NCBI GenBank assembly: GCA_963926475.1
Contig: CAWUXE010000007.1
Span: 190,147 to 254,146, forward strand
DNA length: 64,000 bases
From: UBA2040 sp002384725
GTDB lineage: Bacteria; Bacteroidota; Bacteroidia; Flavobacteriales_D; Crocinitomicaceae
Reading direction: 5' to 3'
The notes under the pieces were generated by a model. The model was not told where the DNA came from. It made no database searches and was given only the letters and a program-made list of their open reading frames with translations. A program made the position numbers and the translations under genes. Positions 25,672 through 34,796 of this stretch are shown here, piece after piece. Positions within the stretch are counted from its first letter, which is position 1; the number at the start of each line of letters is the position of its first letter.

Positions 25672-25975
25672 TTTAACTTTTAAACATGTTATATTCTCCG
25701 CCAAGGCGATTTCCAACTTTACTATTAAACATATAACGAACTCCGAGCTGCACAGCAATTGGTCCAGCACGAAAATATTCGAAATTGGTTAAACGAGGTA
25801 ACATTGGCTTATTTAAGCCTTCTACTGCATCATTAGAAATTTATTGTAGTCTTGAGTGCTTGCATAACTTCCAAAAGAAAGTAGAGCATTAGGTGTCAAT
25901 AGCAGTGTTTGTTTTTTCTTAATGGAGTTGAAGATAAATTATATTTACTAATCTCGTGTACTTCTAAATTAAAAA
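25672..25975 (-). pseudogene. Frameshifted remnant of an outer-membrane beta-barrel protein
   Basis: Three minus-strand frames join into one protein-like run. LEVHEISKYNLSSTPLRK (about 25970-25915) continues in a second frame as QTLLLTPNALLSFGSYAST (about 25910-25850), and then in a third as ISNDAVEGLNKPMLPRLTNF and GPIAVQLGVRYMFNSKVGNR (25835 to about 25685). The alternating beta-strand pattern and aromatic ends suggest a barrel. At least two single-base shifts have broken it, and the 5' end is missing. It lies between the thioredoxin-like gene and the SPOR remnant; the last codons near 25672 are uncertain. Confidence 0.6.
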
Positions 25976-25991
25976 AAAAGTTAGATTGGAT

Positions 25992-26486
25992 TTATTTACG
26001 ATATGTTTCTAAAGTCTTTTTAAGTCCATCACCTTTTAATGCACCTCCTTGGGCAATAATATTACCTTTTCCATCAATCAAAAAGGCACTCGGGATAGAT
26101 TTTACTTGATACAACTGACTTGCCGTTCCTTTCGAGTCGATTACATGGCTTAGCCACAATAGCTCATCGTCAGAAATAGCTTGTTTCCATGGTGCTTCGG
26201 AGCGATCTAAACTGACAGAGAAAACTTCAAACCCTTTGCCATTTTCAAATTTTTCATCTTTAAACTCCAAATAAGCATCCACAACATGTGGGTTTTCAGC
26301 TCGACATGGACGACACCAAGAAGCCCAAAAGTCTAACAGAACCATTTTCCCTTTTAGAGAACTTAACTTGATGATTTCACCGTTCACTCCAAATAACTCA
26401 ATTTCAGGTGCTTTTTCTAGTTTGTCATCCTTTGTGAATGACATTGTACACGCCAAAAAAAATAAAATAAATAATACTCTTTTCAT
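25992..26486 (-). CDS. TlpA-like thioredoxin-family protein
   Basis: A 164-residue thioredoxin-fold protein with a signal peptide or anchor (MKRVLFILFFLACTMSF) and redox motif WCRPC (Cys58, Cys61) in LLDFWASWCRPCRAENP. A cis-proline region follows as VKSIPSAFLIDGKGNII. It probably acts in the periplasm, maintaining reduced cysteines or supporting cytochrome maturation. It lies 5 bp downstream of murA, so read-through is likely. Confidence 0.9.
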   Translation of the reverse strand: MKRVLFILFFLACTMSFTKDDKLEKAPEIELFGVNGEIIKLSSLKGKMVLLDFWASWCRPCRAENPHVVDAYLEFKDEKFENGKGFEVFSVSLDRSEAPWKQAISDDELLWLSHVIDSKGTASQLYQVKSIPSAFLIDGKGNIIAQGGALKGDGLKKTLETYRK

Positions 26487-26491
26487 ATTCT

Positions 26492-27799
26492 TTAGTTTAT
26501 TCTTCGAATATCTGCTCCAAGGTTATTCAATCGAATATCGATGTCTTGGTATCCGCGGTCAATTTGTTCAATGTTGTGAATTACGCTCTTCCCTTTAGCG
26601 GACATAGCGGCTATTAATAAAGAAACTCCAGCCCGAATATCAGGCGAAGTCATTTGAATTCCTTTTAATGAATGATCACGATTCATGCCAATTACTGTTG
26701 CTCTATGTGGATCACATAGGATGATTTGAGCACCCATATCAATCAGCTTATCCACAAAGAAAAGTCGAGATTCAAACATTTTTTGGTGCACGAGTAAACT
26801 TCCTTTGGCTTGGGTCGCAACCACTAAAATTATGGAAAGTAAATCGGGTGTAAATCCTGGCCAAGGCGCATCAGATATGGTTAAAATCGAACCATCAATG
26901 AATGTTTCAATTTCATATTCTTCTTGAGCTGGCACATAAATATCGTCGCCACGGCGCTCCAATTTAATTCCTAATTTCTTGAATACATTCGGAATAATTC
27001 CAAGGTTTTCATAACTCACATCTTTAATCGTGATTTCTGACTTGGTCATTGCTGCCAAACCGATGAAACTCCCAATCTCTATCATATCGGGTAAGATTCG
27101 ATGGAAACATCCACCAAGCCCTTTAACTCCTGTAATGTGAAGCATATTCGAGCCAATTCCTGTGATTTTGGCTCCCATACTGTTCAACATTTTACACAAC
27201 TGCTGTAAGTAAGGCTCACAAGCTGCATTGTAAATCGTTGTTTTTCCATCGGCTAAAGCCGCTGCCATTACTATATTTGCTGTTCCGGTAACCGATGCTT
27301 CATCAAGATGAATATAGGTTCCTTTCAGTTTTTTTGCCTCGACAGAGTAAAAATGTTCGCCTCCATCATAATTAAATGATGCCCCTAATTTTACAAATCC
27401 TTCAAAGTGGGTATCTAATCTTCTACGACCTATTTTATCTCCACCTGGTTTTGGAATATATCCTCGACCGTAACGCGCTAAAAGTGGACCAACAATCATA
27501 ATTGAACCTCTTAAAGATCCTGCTCTTTTTTTGAAATCTTCTGTTTCAAAATAATCCAGATTAATCTCCTTAGCTTGGAAAATAAAAGTTCCTTTTTCTA
27601 CTTTTTCAGTCTTCACTCCCATAGTTTGGAGCAAATTGATGAGTTTGTTGACATCTATGATGTCTGGTAGATTCGAAATTGTAACTTTCTCAGGTGTCAT
27701 CAAAACAGCACAAAGAATTTGTAACGCTTCGTTTTTTGCCCCTTGAGGAATTAATTCTCCTGATAATGGTTTACCACCGTTTATTTCAAATGAAGCCAT
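26492..27799 (-). CDS. murA: UDP-N-acetylglucosamine 1-carboxyvinyltransferase (MurA)
   Basis: A 435-residue EPSP-synthase-fold enzyme, the first committed step of peptidoglycan synthesis (PEP plus UDP-GlcNAc). Signatures include GGKPLSGELIPQGAKNEALQ, KPGGDKIGRRRLDTH and SPDIRAGVSLLIAAMSAKG. The active-site loop reads PGGDKIG: the fosfomycin-targeted cysteine of E. coli MurA (PGGCTIG) is Asp121 here. It is followed by the TlpA-like gene and abuts the DUF4290 gene at its start, suggesting an operon. Confidence 0.95.
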   Translation of the reverse strand: MASFEINGGKPLSGELIPQGAKNEALQILCAVLMTPEKVTISNLPDIIDVNKLINLLQTMGVKTEKVEKGTFIFQAKEINLDYFETEDFKKRAGSLRGSIMIVGPLLARYGRGYIPKPGGDKIGRRRLDTHFEGFVKLGASFNYDGGEHFYSVEAKKLKGTYIHLDEASVTGTANIVMAAALADGKTTIYNAACEPYLQQLCKMLNSMGAKITGIGSNMLHITGVKGLGGCFHRILPDMIEIGSFIGLAAMTKSEITIKDVSYENLGIIPNVFKKLGIKLERRGDDIYVPAQEEYEIETFIDGSILTISDAPWPGFTPDLLSIILVVATQAKGSLLVHQKMFESRLFFVDKLIDMGAQIILCDPHRATVIGMNRDHSLKGIQMTSPDIRAGVSLLIAAMSAKGKSVIHNIEQIDRGYQDIDIRLNNLGADIRRIN

Positions 27800-28426
27800 T
27801 TAGTATCTCTTTTTGTATTTGCCATTCTTCTTGTTTTGATTTGACTTTGTATTGGTGGTTTTTGGACCAATCGTTTTCAAAACTTCTTTGGTATTAATTA
27901 ATTCGTCTAGATTCTCGATTTTAAGGTTTCCACCAGATAACTCCGATAATTGATCTGCAATCACATGATTTTCAACAGTGTCATTGTTATACGCTAAAAA
28001 CTGCAATTTCATAAAATTTCCCATTGTTGTTTGCAGGAATTCTTTTTCGTCTTCGTTTTCGATTTCGTTCGAGTTGGCAAGAATTCTTTGGGTGTATTTA
28101 CCATAATGACCATATCGAATTTTCCCTTTCGGATATTCCATCGTTTCTGGTTTTTTGGCTAAGACTTCTTTGCTTGGTCTTTCATAGGGCGAATCTACGT
28201 CCAACTCAAAATTAGACATCACGAAAAGATGTGTCCACAATTTGTGACGATAGTCGTCCTCATCTCGCAAATGAGGGTTGAGTTGCCCCATTACTTCAAT
28301 AATTGCTTGAGCTGCACGATTTCTTTCTTCCCGATCAGTTAACTCATTAGCATGAGCAATCATGTTTTGAACATTGCGACCGTATTCAGGAAGAATAAGA
28401 TGTTCGCGCGTTGTATTGTATTCCAT
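27800..28426 (-). CDS. DUF4290 family protein
   Basis: A 208-residue protein that opens MEYNTTREHLILPEYGRNVQNMI and has the conserved LNPHLRDEDDYRHKLWTHLFVMSNF and YGHYGKYTQ segments of DUF4290, a family restricted to Bacteroidota. The C-terminus is Lys/Asn-rich and probably disordered. It sits immediately upstream of murA with no gap, an arrangement that hints at a cell-envelope link. The biochemical role is unknown. Confidence 0.88.
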   Translation of the reverse strand: MEYNTTREHLILPEYGRNVQNMIAHANELTDREERNRAAQAIIEVMGQLNPHLRDEDDYRHKLWTHLFVMSNFELDVDSPYERPSKEVLAKKPETMEYPKGKIRYGHYGKYTQRILANSNEIENEDEKEFLQTTMGNFMKLQFLAYNNDTVENHVIADQLSELSGGNLKIENLDELINTKEVLKTIGPKTTNTKSNQNKKNGKYKKRY

Positions 28427-28519
28427 TAAATATTTTTCGTTGAACTGAATCTAGGATTCTTGACATCAAAATTAATAAAATATTATGACGCTTTTCCTAA
28501 ACTATATTAATTCTGAGTC

Positions 28520-31500
28520 TTAACGCATTAAATTGATAAATCCGGCTGATTCGATTGTTTTATCTCTCCATGTTTTTACAGTAGCTTTGTACGTGTAGGT
28601 ATCATTATTCTGGAGAACACCCTTATAATATCCATCCCATCCGTAATCGATGTCGTTGGATTCAAAGACCAATTCGCCCCAACGGTTATATATTTGAAAA
28701 TAAATTACCTCCTTTATCCCCCAACCTTTCAAGTAAATAATATCATTTACTCCATCCCCGTTGGGCGTAAATGTGGTTGGTAAATCAATATGTGTGTCTG
28801 GATAAATTTTTATTAAAAAAGTTCCGTTTGCCTGCGAACAACCAAGAATATCTTCCATGACAACCGTATAAGTAATTTCTTCTAAACCTTGATGCGTCGG
28901 GTTGGAGCAGCCATAACAAGACAAACCAACATTTGGTGTCCAAATAAAATTGATGAAACCATTTTGATTATTAATTGGCAAAGTCGCGGAATCTCCAACA
29001 ACAACTGTCGTGTCCCAAATTATATCCGCTAATGGTTGAATAACATTAACTGATGCGGAATCTGAAAGCGAGCAATCTGAAATCGTATCAAGCACTGTCA
29101 ATTGGTAATCTGCCGTGCTCGTTAATGTTGCCGTAGGGTTTGGAATATTAGGATTGCTCAATCCCGTCGTAGGTGTCCACGTATAAATCTGATTTATTGC
29201 AGTTGTATCAACTGTCAAGTATCCAATTTCACCTAAACAAACCGTATCATCAAAAGCAACGAAAGAAGGTCGATTGAAAACGATAATTTCTTTAATCATG
29301 GTATCACGACATCCGTATTGAATGTTGTATACATCCAGATAAATTAAAAATGTATCTGCATAGGTATAATTTTCCGTGAAGGTTGGTCCTGCGCTAGCAG
29401 AGACATTACCATTTCCAAAATTCCAATTGTATACATCTGTATTCAGCGATGTATTGGTGATTATTATTTGTTCACCCAAACATAAAGTGGTGTCCAGTTC
29501 GCCATTTCTTTCAAAGTCAGCTATAACCTCACGAATAAAAACGGGTTTTTCAACTGTAACAGGACAAGCGCCACCAGCACCATACACTGTCAATTTGGCA
29601 ACTGTTTGGCCGGAAGGTGGAATAAAATTGTAGTTATGAGATATAGGGCTTTGATCGACATCACTAGAACCATCTCCAAAATCCCACGAATAACCTCCAA
29701 CTTGATTGGTATCAATCAACGTAAACTGAATTGGGTCTCCCAAACAAATGTAATTTGTATCCATTGTGAAATCTCCTGCTGGTCCGATTATATCAAAAGT
29801 TTTAATAATCGTATCCATACATCCATAAGATGTCTGAACAATTAATTGTGCGGTGTACGTTCCTGCATTGAAAACAAAAGAAGGTGTAGGTGAACTGCTC
29901 GACAAACCATTACTAAAAGTCCATGCATTAGAAGTTACTGGTGAGGTGCCACTACTTTGACTTGTGAAATCTATTTGAGTTGGATCACATAATGCAGGCA
30001 GTAAATCTACGTTAGTGATATAATCTGCAATTGGGAACGATTGAACATCCACATTCAAAACCGTCGTATCGACACAACCACTGGCGGCCTCTGTGAAGAT
30101 TACTGATACTTGGACCGTAGTATCCGAGCTATAAGAATAGGTTGGGTTCTGCGAAGTTGATGTACCTCCATCCCCAAAATTCCAGACAAAATTCAAGTTG
30201 GAACCTTGAGAAGTAAAGTCAGAAGCAGAAAACTGAATATTTTGACCCACGCACAAATGACCATTGAATGGACTCATACTTGCATTACTCGCTATTTCAT
30301 AAAAATAGAATATGGCAGTATCTGTGCTTTGGCAGCCATGAATATCCGTTGCGGTAAAATACACATATACGGAGTCATTCATCATTGTATCAATGATTAA
30401 ACTTGGACTCTGTCCTATCAAAATCGTGTCGTACAGAGGAATATTCCATGCCCAAGTATCCAAGGTCGCATCAGAAACGGTTAGGTCATTGAAAAGCAGA
30501 TTTGTCGGTGTACAAATCATATAATCGCTTAAGCTAAAATCAGCTGCAACATTAAAAACTTCAGTATTCATTGAGGAAGTGTCCTTACAGCCATTGATAT
30601 CTGTCACCACCAAGGTAATAGTCTGAGGACCACTATTCATAAGAAAAAAGTTTTCATCAGCATTAGAGGTAGAAATAGGACGCACAGTTGGGTCAGAAAA
30701 TATCCAATGATACCCTCTGTTGCACTGTTCTTCAACATCAATTGAGCCCAAGGCGGAAAATGGAGTTGGAAAGCCTCCACAAATAATACTTGGGACATTC
30801 ATATCTGCCTGAATTTTTTTGATATGAATTAATGTAGAATCGACTGATATTGGACATCCACTAGACGAATTTGTTGCGGTCAAAGCAACTATATAATCAC
30901 CTGTATTGGCATAAGTGTGTATAGGTGAAACTGTGGTCGAAGTTGTTCCATCGCCAAAGTCCCAAAGATGCGAAGTGAATCCTTGACTTTGATTGGTTAA
31001 TTGCATGTCCATCGTATCTGAACAATCGTAAAACCAGTCAAAACCTGCAATCGGTCCATTCACCGTTACTGCATTTGGAATGGTATGGGTGCTGACACAG
31101 CCGTTGTAAATCCCTGTTAAAGTGACACTAAAAACACCAACCGAATCATCAAAGACAAATGTTCCATTGGCATTCTGAAAACAATCTGAAAGCAATTCAC
31201 CACTTGACGAATAATGCCAGGCGTCAATATTAGATGGGTCAACCGTTAAATTTGTCATTGTTACCGATTCGCCAGGGCATATTACAGATTGTGAAACGGA
31301 AAAATCAAGAGGAACTAGATCCCCGACTTCAATCCAGATAGTATCTGAAATATTCGTACATCCAATGTTGTTAGAAACCGTTAGCACAACAGGATAAACT
31401 CCCGGTAAATTGTAGGTGTGAGAATTTATAGCACCCGCAGATGTATATGTTGCTGTAGTTCCATCACCATAGTCATAACCGTAACTTGTAATTGGATAAT

Positions 31501-32947
31501 TGGACAATGAAGAATCTGAAAAATCAATTGTTAAAGGTGCGCAACCATAGTGTTTGTCAGGCATAAATCGGCCAAAAACCCAATCCAAGGTGTCGCTAAA
31601 AAACACGGTATCCTTGCATCCACCAGATGTTGTATACACCAAAAAGCCGGGTATTTGATGATTCAATCTTCGTTTGTAATACGTCGAATCCCAAATGTGG
31701 TAATCAACAGTAGGATTAGCTACATACATCGTATCTTGAGCATCATCGGCCAAAAAGAAAACCCATTCATAATTCACAATATTGGCTGTTGTATTCGCTG
31801 AATAGGAAATAGAAAAATTCGTATCACATTGCGGAAAAGGAGCAGAACTAACAGTCACCGTTGGATCTTCTACAAAAATTATTTTTGTGATTGCATCACT
31901 GCATCCGCCCGGTGCATTGATCGTTAAGGTTACCGTTTGAGGTCCGACAGTATTAAAACCATTGAAAGGATTACTTTGTATAGAAGTCGATTGAATGCTT
32001 GCATTTGGACCGAATGTCCACTGCGGAAATCCTGCGGTGGACGTGTTAAAAAACTGAAAGACATCATTGATACAAATTGTATCAGGTGCTGTAAAAGAAG
32101 CTACTGGGCCGCCCAAAGAAACAGGTTTTGTCGTACTTTTCACACACCCATTGGTATCGATAATTGTTAATGAAACAGTATAACTTCCAAGAGTGGTGTA
32201 ATCCTGATTTGGTGGATTAAGAGATGTGGAGGTGTTCCCATTTCCCATATCCCATGCATAGGTCATTGGAATGCCATTGTTGAATGTTGTATTGGTGAAG
32301 ACAACTCCATTTAAAGGTGCCGTACAACTTACCGCTGGATTTGGATTCGTGGTGAAGTTGACAAATGGATTAGAAACACCAACAGAATTTGGGTAGGTAA
32401 CGGTATTGTTGCACGATGGCGCATTGGTCACTATCCCGATTGACACTCCGAAAGTCCCTTGCGTATTATAAATAAAGTTTACATTCTGTCCATTTCCACT
32501 TGAACCTTCGCCATATGTCCAAGTATAGTTACTCACTGAGATTCCTCCTGGTAAACTGACATTGGCAGTGAAATTAACGGGTAGTGGCAAACAACCCTGA
32601 GTAACCGTATTAGCTGTTATAGTAGGAACAGGTTTGTCAAACACATTAATAGTTACCGTACCAACAACAGGACCAGTAGGCGTATTTTTAAATTCTACAT
32701 TATACGTTCCAGCCGTAATGAAAGTATTGGAAGGATTTTGTAAACTTGAGCTAGCACCGTCTTGAAAATCCCAATAATAGGTTGTGGATCCAGCTGGTGA
32801 AGTAAAGTTAACCGCAAGTGGCACGCAACCTTGTGAGATATTTGACGTCTGTGAATAAAGACCTTTCGAAACAAAAAATGAGAACAACAACACTACATAA
32901 AACTGTAAATTCATACTTTGTAATGTAGTTTTAATTGTCATTGTCAT
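28520..32947 (-). CDS. Giant PKD-repeat surface protein with T9SS type B (gliding-motility-associated) C-terminal domain
   Basis: A 1475-residue secreted protein. A better start may be the ATG at 32914 (MNLQFYVVLLFSFFVSKGLYSQ), since the ATG at 32947 adds 11 non-signal residues and leaves only 45 bp before the divergent gene. The body has roughly a dozen PKD-type domains, seen as repeated WxFGDG/WDFGDG-like motifs (YYWDFQDGASSS, HLWDFGDGTTST, FVWNFGDGGTST, YSWDFGDGSSD). The last about 85 residues (TFTPNGDGVNDIIYL, YNRWGELVFES, GWDGYYKG, YTYKATV) form the type B T9SS tail. Such proteins are surface adhesins secreted with PorP/SprF help. Confidence 0.92.
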   Translation of the reverse strand: MTMTIKTTLQSMNLQFYVVLLFSFFVSKGLYSQTSNISQGCVPLAVNFTSPAGSTTYYWDFQDGASSSLQNPSNTFITAGTYNVEFKNTPTGPVVGTVTINVFDKPVPTITANTVTQGCLPLPVNFTANVSLPGGISVSNYTWTYGEGSSGNGQNVNFIYNTQGTFGVSIGIVTNAPSCNNTVTYPNSVGVSNPFVNFTTNPNPAVSCTAPLNGVVFTNTTFNNGIPMTYAWDMGNGNTSTSLNPPNQDYTTLGSYTVSLTIIDTNGCVKSTTKPVSLGGPVASFTAPDTICINDVFQFFNTSTAGFPQWTFGPNASIQSTSIQSNPFNGFNTVGPQTVTLTINAPGGCSDAITKIIFVEDPTVTVSSAPFPQCDTNFSISYSANTTANIVNYEWVFFLADDAQDTMYVANPTVDYHIWDSTYYKRRLNHQIPGFLVYTTSGGCKDTVFFSDTLDWVFGRFMPDKHYGCAPLTIDFSDSSLSNYPITSYGYDYGDGTTATYTSAGAINSHTYNLPGVYPVVLTVSNNIGCTNISDTIWIEVGDLVPLDFSVSQSVICPGESVTMTNLTVDPSNIDAWHYSSSGELLSDCFQNANGTFVFDDSVGVFSVTLTGIYNGCVSTHTIPNAVTVNGPIAGFDWFYDCSDTMDMQLTNQSQGFTSHLWDFGDGTTSTTVSPIHTYANTGDYIVALTATNSSSGCPISVDSTLIHIKKIQADMNVPSIICGGFPTPFSALGSIDVEEQCNRGYHWIFSDPTVRPISTSNADENFFLMNSGPQTITLVVTDINGCKDTSSMNTEVFNVAADFSLSDYMICTPTNLLFNDLTVSDATLDTWAWNIPLYDTILIGQSPSLIIDTMMNDSVYVYFTATDIHGCQSTDTAIFYFYEIASNASMSPFNGHLCVGQNIQFSASDFTSQGSNLNFVWNFGDGGTSTSQNPTYSYSSDTTVQVSVIFTEAASGCVDTTVLNVDVQSFPIADYITNVDLLPALCDPTQIDFTSQSSGTSPVTSNAWTFSNGLSSSSPTPSFVFNAGTYTAQLIVQTSYGCMDTIIKTFDIIGPAGDFTMDTNYICLGDPIQFTLIDTNQVGGYSWDFGDGSSDVDQSPISHNYNFIPPSGQTVAKLTVYGAGGACPVTVEKPVFIREVIADFERNGELDTTLCLGEQIIITNTSLNTDVYNWNFGNGNVSASAGPTFTENYTYADTFLIYLDVYNIQYGCRDTMIKEIIVFNRPSFVAFDDTVCLGEIGYLTVDTTAINQIYTWTPTTGLSNPNIPNPTATLTSTADYQLTVLDTISDCSLSDSASVNVIQPLADIIWDTTVVVGDSATLPINNQNGFINFIWTPNVGLSCYGCSNPTHQGLEEITYTVVMEDILGCSQANGTFLIKIYPDTHIDLPTTFTPNGDGVNDIIYLKGWGIKEVIYFQIYNRWGELVFESNDIDYGWDGYYKGVLQNNDTYTYKATVKTWRDKTIESAGFINLMR

Positions 32948-32992
32948 TGTCAGCTGATTTTGCTTAGGTTAACCGTTTTAAGTAATACGAAT

Positions 32993-33784
32993 ATGCGAAA
33001 AATAAATTTGAATTCTTTATCTAAATACATCTACTTGACGTTGTTTGTATGTGGAATGGTTGCCTCGGTATCGGCACAAACGAAAAAGAGACTTCCGTGT
33101 ATAGATAAAAAATTCTCCATTGTTGCGCACATATTCAAAGACAGCTTAGGTAACAACGCTGCTTCAGAAGCGGCTATAAACGCAGCCATTAACGGTGTAA
33201 ACGGTTACTTTGACTCTATCTGTATTACGTTTCAAGTGTGTGAATTTCAATACCATGATAATTTCACCTATACAAAGCATAATTCAGATGAAGAATGGGC
33301 AGAAATGCAAACTCTTTATCATGTCAAAAACCGAATAAATATCTTTTATGTTGATTCAATCGAAATTCCTGAAGGTGCTGGTGGATATGCAGGTGTTGGT
33401 GACATCACCAATTTAAATGGTGGCGGAATTGTGATCATGGGTAGCGGTGGAGTTGGCGTACTTGCCCATGAAATGGGACATTATTTTGGATTACCACATA
33501 CATTTATGGATACGCAAACTACGGAGCTGGTAAATGGATCAAACTCTTTAGTAACAGCAGATGGCATTGCCGACACCCCAGCCGATCCATATATCGATCC
33601 TAGTCCAATGTTTAACTATGTTAACGGTTGTCGATTTATTTCGATGCTAACAGATGCGAACGGTGATTATTATGACCCCATCGTAGGTAATATTATGTCG
33701 TATTATCCTTGCTCATGCAGTTTTACCCATCAACAATATTTAAAAATGGCGGAAGTAGCCTCAGCAATGCCGCAAATGTGGTAA
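32993..33784 (+). CDS. Secreted M43-like (pappalysin-type) metalloprotease
   Basis: About 263 residues from the ATG at 32993, with a signal peptide ending VSAQ. A zinc motif HEMGHYFGLPH (His159, Glu160, His163, His169) gives the HExxHxxGxxH of metzincins, and a downstream NIMSYYPCSCSFT provides the Met-turn and Cys pattern of M43. No T9SS tail is visible. It lies 4 bp before porP/sprF and is divergent from the PKD protein. A role in processing the surface protein is possible but not shown. Confidence 0.85.
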   Translation: MRKINLNSLSKYIYLTLFVCGMVASVSAQTKKRLPCIDKKFSIVAHIFKDSLGNNAASEAAINAAINGVNGYFDSICITFQVCEFQYHDNFTYTKHNSDEEWAEMQTLYHVKNRINIFYVDSIEIPEGAGGYAGVGDITNLNGGGIVIMGSGGVGVLAHEMGHYFGLPHTFMDTQTTELVNGSNSLVTADGIADTPADPYIDPSPMFNYVNGCRFISMLTDANGDYYDPIVGNIMSYYPCSCSFTHQQYLKMAEVASAMPQMW

Positions 33785-33788
33785 AAAA

Positions 33789-34796
33789 TTGAAAAAACTT
33801 CTACTCACATATCTACTATTCGCTTTTTCCACAATTGGAAATGCTCAGGATTTGCACTTGAGCCAGTTTTTTTCTTCCGATCAATTCTTAAATCCAGCTA
33901 TGATGGGCGCGCATACAGGTGATTTGCGCGTAATAGCCAACTACCGAAATCAGTGGAGACAGATTAATGGTGCCCCATTGACTACTGGCATGTTACAGGC
34001 TGACAAAGCGTTTCACTACTACTCCCACGAAATAGATGGTGGCATCATGTATGCGAGAGATCAATTCTCAGGTTTTCAGACGATTACAAATAAAATTTAT
34101 CTTGCAGGTGCCTACGGATACGACTGGCTTTCAAGTCACTGGCGTGGGGGAATTCAGTTGGGCGTGGTATCGAACAGTACCGATTTATCCACCCAAACTT
34201 TTCCGACGCAATGGGATTATCCAAACGGAACATTTAGTCAAGACATTTACAATGGAGAAGAGAATATTCGCGCCTCACAAATGTATGTTGACCTGAACCT
34301 AGGTACTTCATGGAAGAAAAAATTCAACAAGTTCAATCTGTTAGCCGGGGTTGCCATTCATCACATCAATAGACCCAAAGACACTTATTTTAGCCAAGTT
34401 TTTGAAAGAAGAAAAATGCGCGGTGTTTTTCATACGGAAGCAGAAATCAAATTGAATGCGGACTGGCAGTTGGAGCCTAAAATCATGTGGATGTGGACCG
34501 CCAGAGCGCAAGAATATCTTTTCGGTTCTATTGTTCGATATTCAACGGCCAATAACCTCATCCCATTTGTGTATTGTGGTGTGTTTTATAGACACGGAAT
34601 TAAAAGGACCTTTGATGCGGTTTACCCTGTGTTTGGAGTTATCTACAAAGAATTCGATTTAGGCTTGAGTTATGATATCAATTTATCACCGTTAAGTAAA
34701 GGTATAAAGCGTGTTAAAACCTTCGAAGCTTCTTTGAAATACACCATTCCAACGAGTAAAGTCAAATACAAAATCATTCCGTGTGATCGCTACTAA
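33789..34796 (+). CDS. PorP/SprF family type IX secretion outer-membrane protein
   Basis: A 335-residue protein starting at a TTG (33789) 4 bp after the protease stop, since no ATG fits the signal peptide MKKLLLTYLLFAFSTIGNAQ. The family opening DLHLSQFFSSDQFLNPAMMGAHTGDLRVIANYRNQW is clear, and the rest is a predicted outer-membrane beta-barrel. PorP/SprF proteins are linked to export and anchoring of substrates with type B tails. It sits between a PKD type B protein and an OmpA protein, the usual arrangement. Its 3' end overlaps the OmpA gene by 14 bp. Confidence 0.92.
   Translation: MKKLLLTYLLFAFSTIGNAQDLHLSQFFSSDQFLNPAMMGAHTGDLRVIANYRNQWRQINGAPLTTGMLQADKAFHYYSHEIDGGIMYARDQFSGFQTITNKIYLAGAYGYDWLSSHWRGGIQLGVVSNSTDLSTQTFPTQWDYPNGTFSQDIYNGEENIRASQMYVDLNLGTSWKKKFNKFNLLAGVAIHHINRPKDTYFSQVFERRKMRGVFHTEAEIKLNADWQLEPKIMWMWTARAQEYLFGSIVRYSTANNLIPFVYCGVFYRHGIKRTFDAVYPVFGVIYKEFDLGLSYDINLSPLSKGIKRVKTFEASLKYTIPTSKVKYKIIPCDRY

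Noticed and set aside
28520..32947. DNA-level tandem repeats in the PKD gene
   Set aside because: The repeats are protein domains that have diverged in sequence; no long exact DNA repeats were seen.
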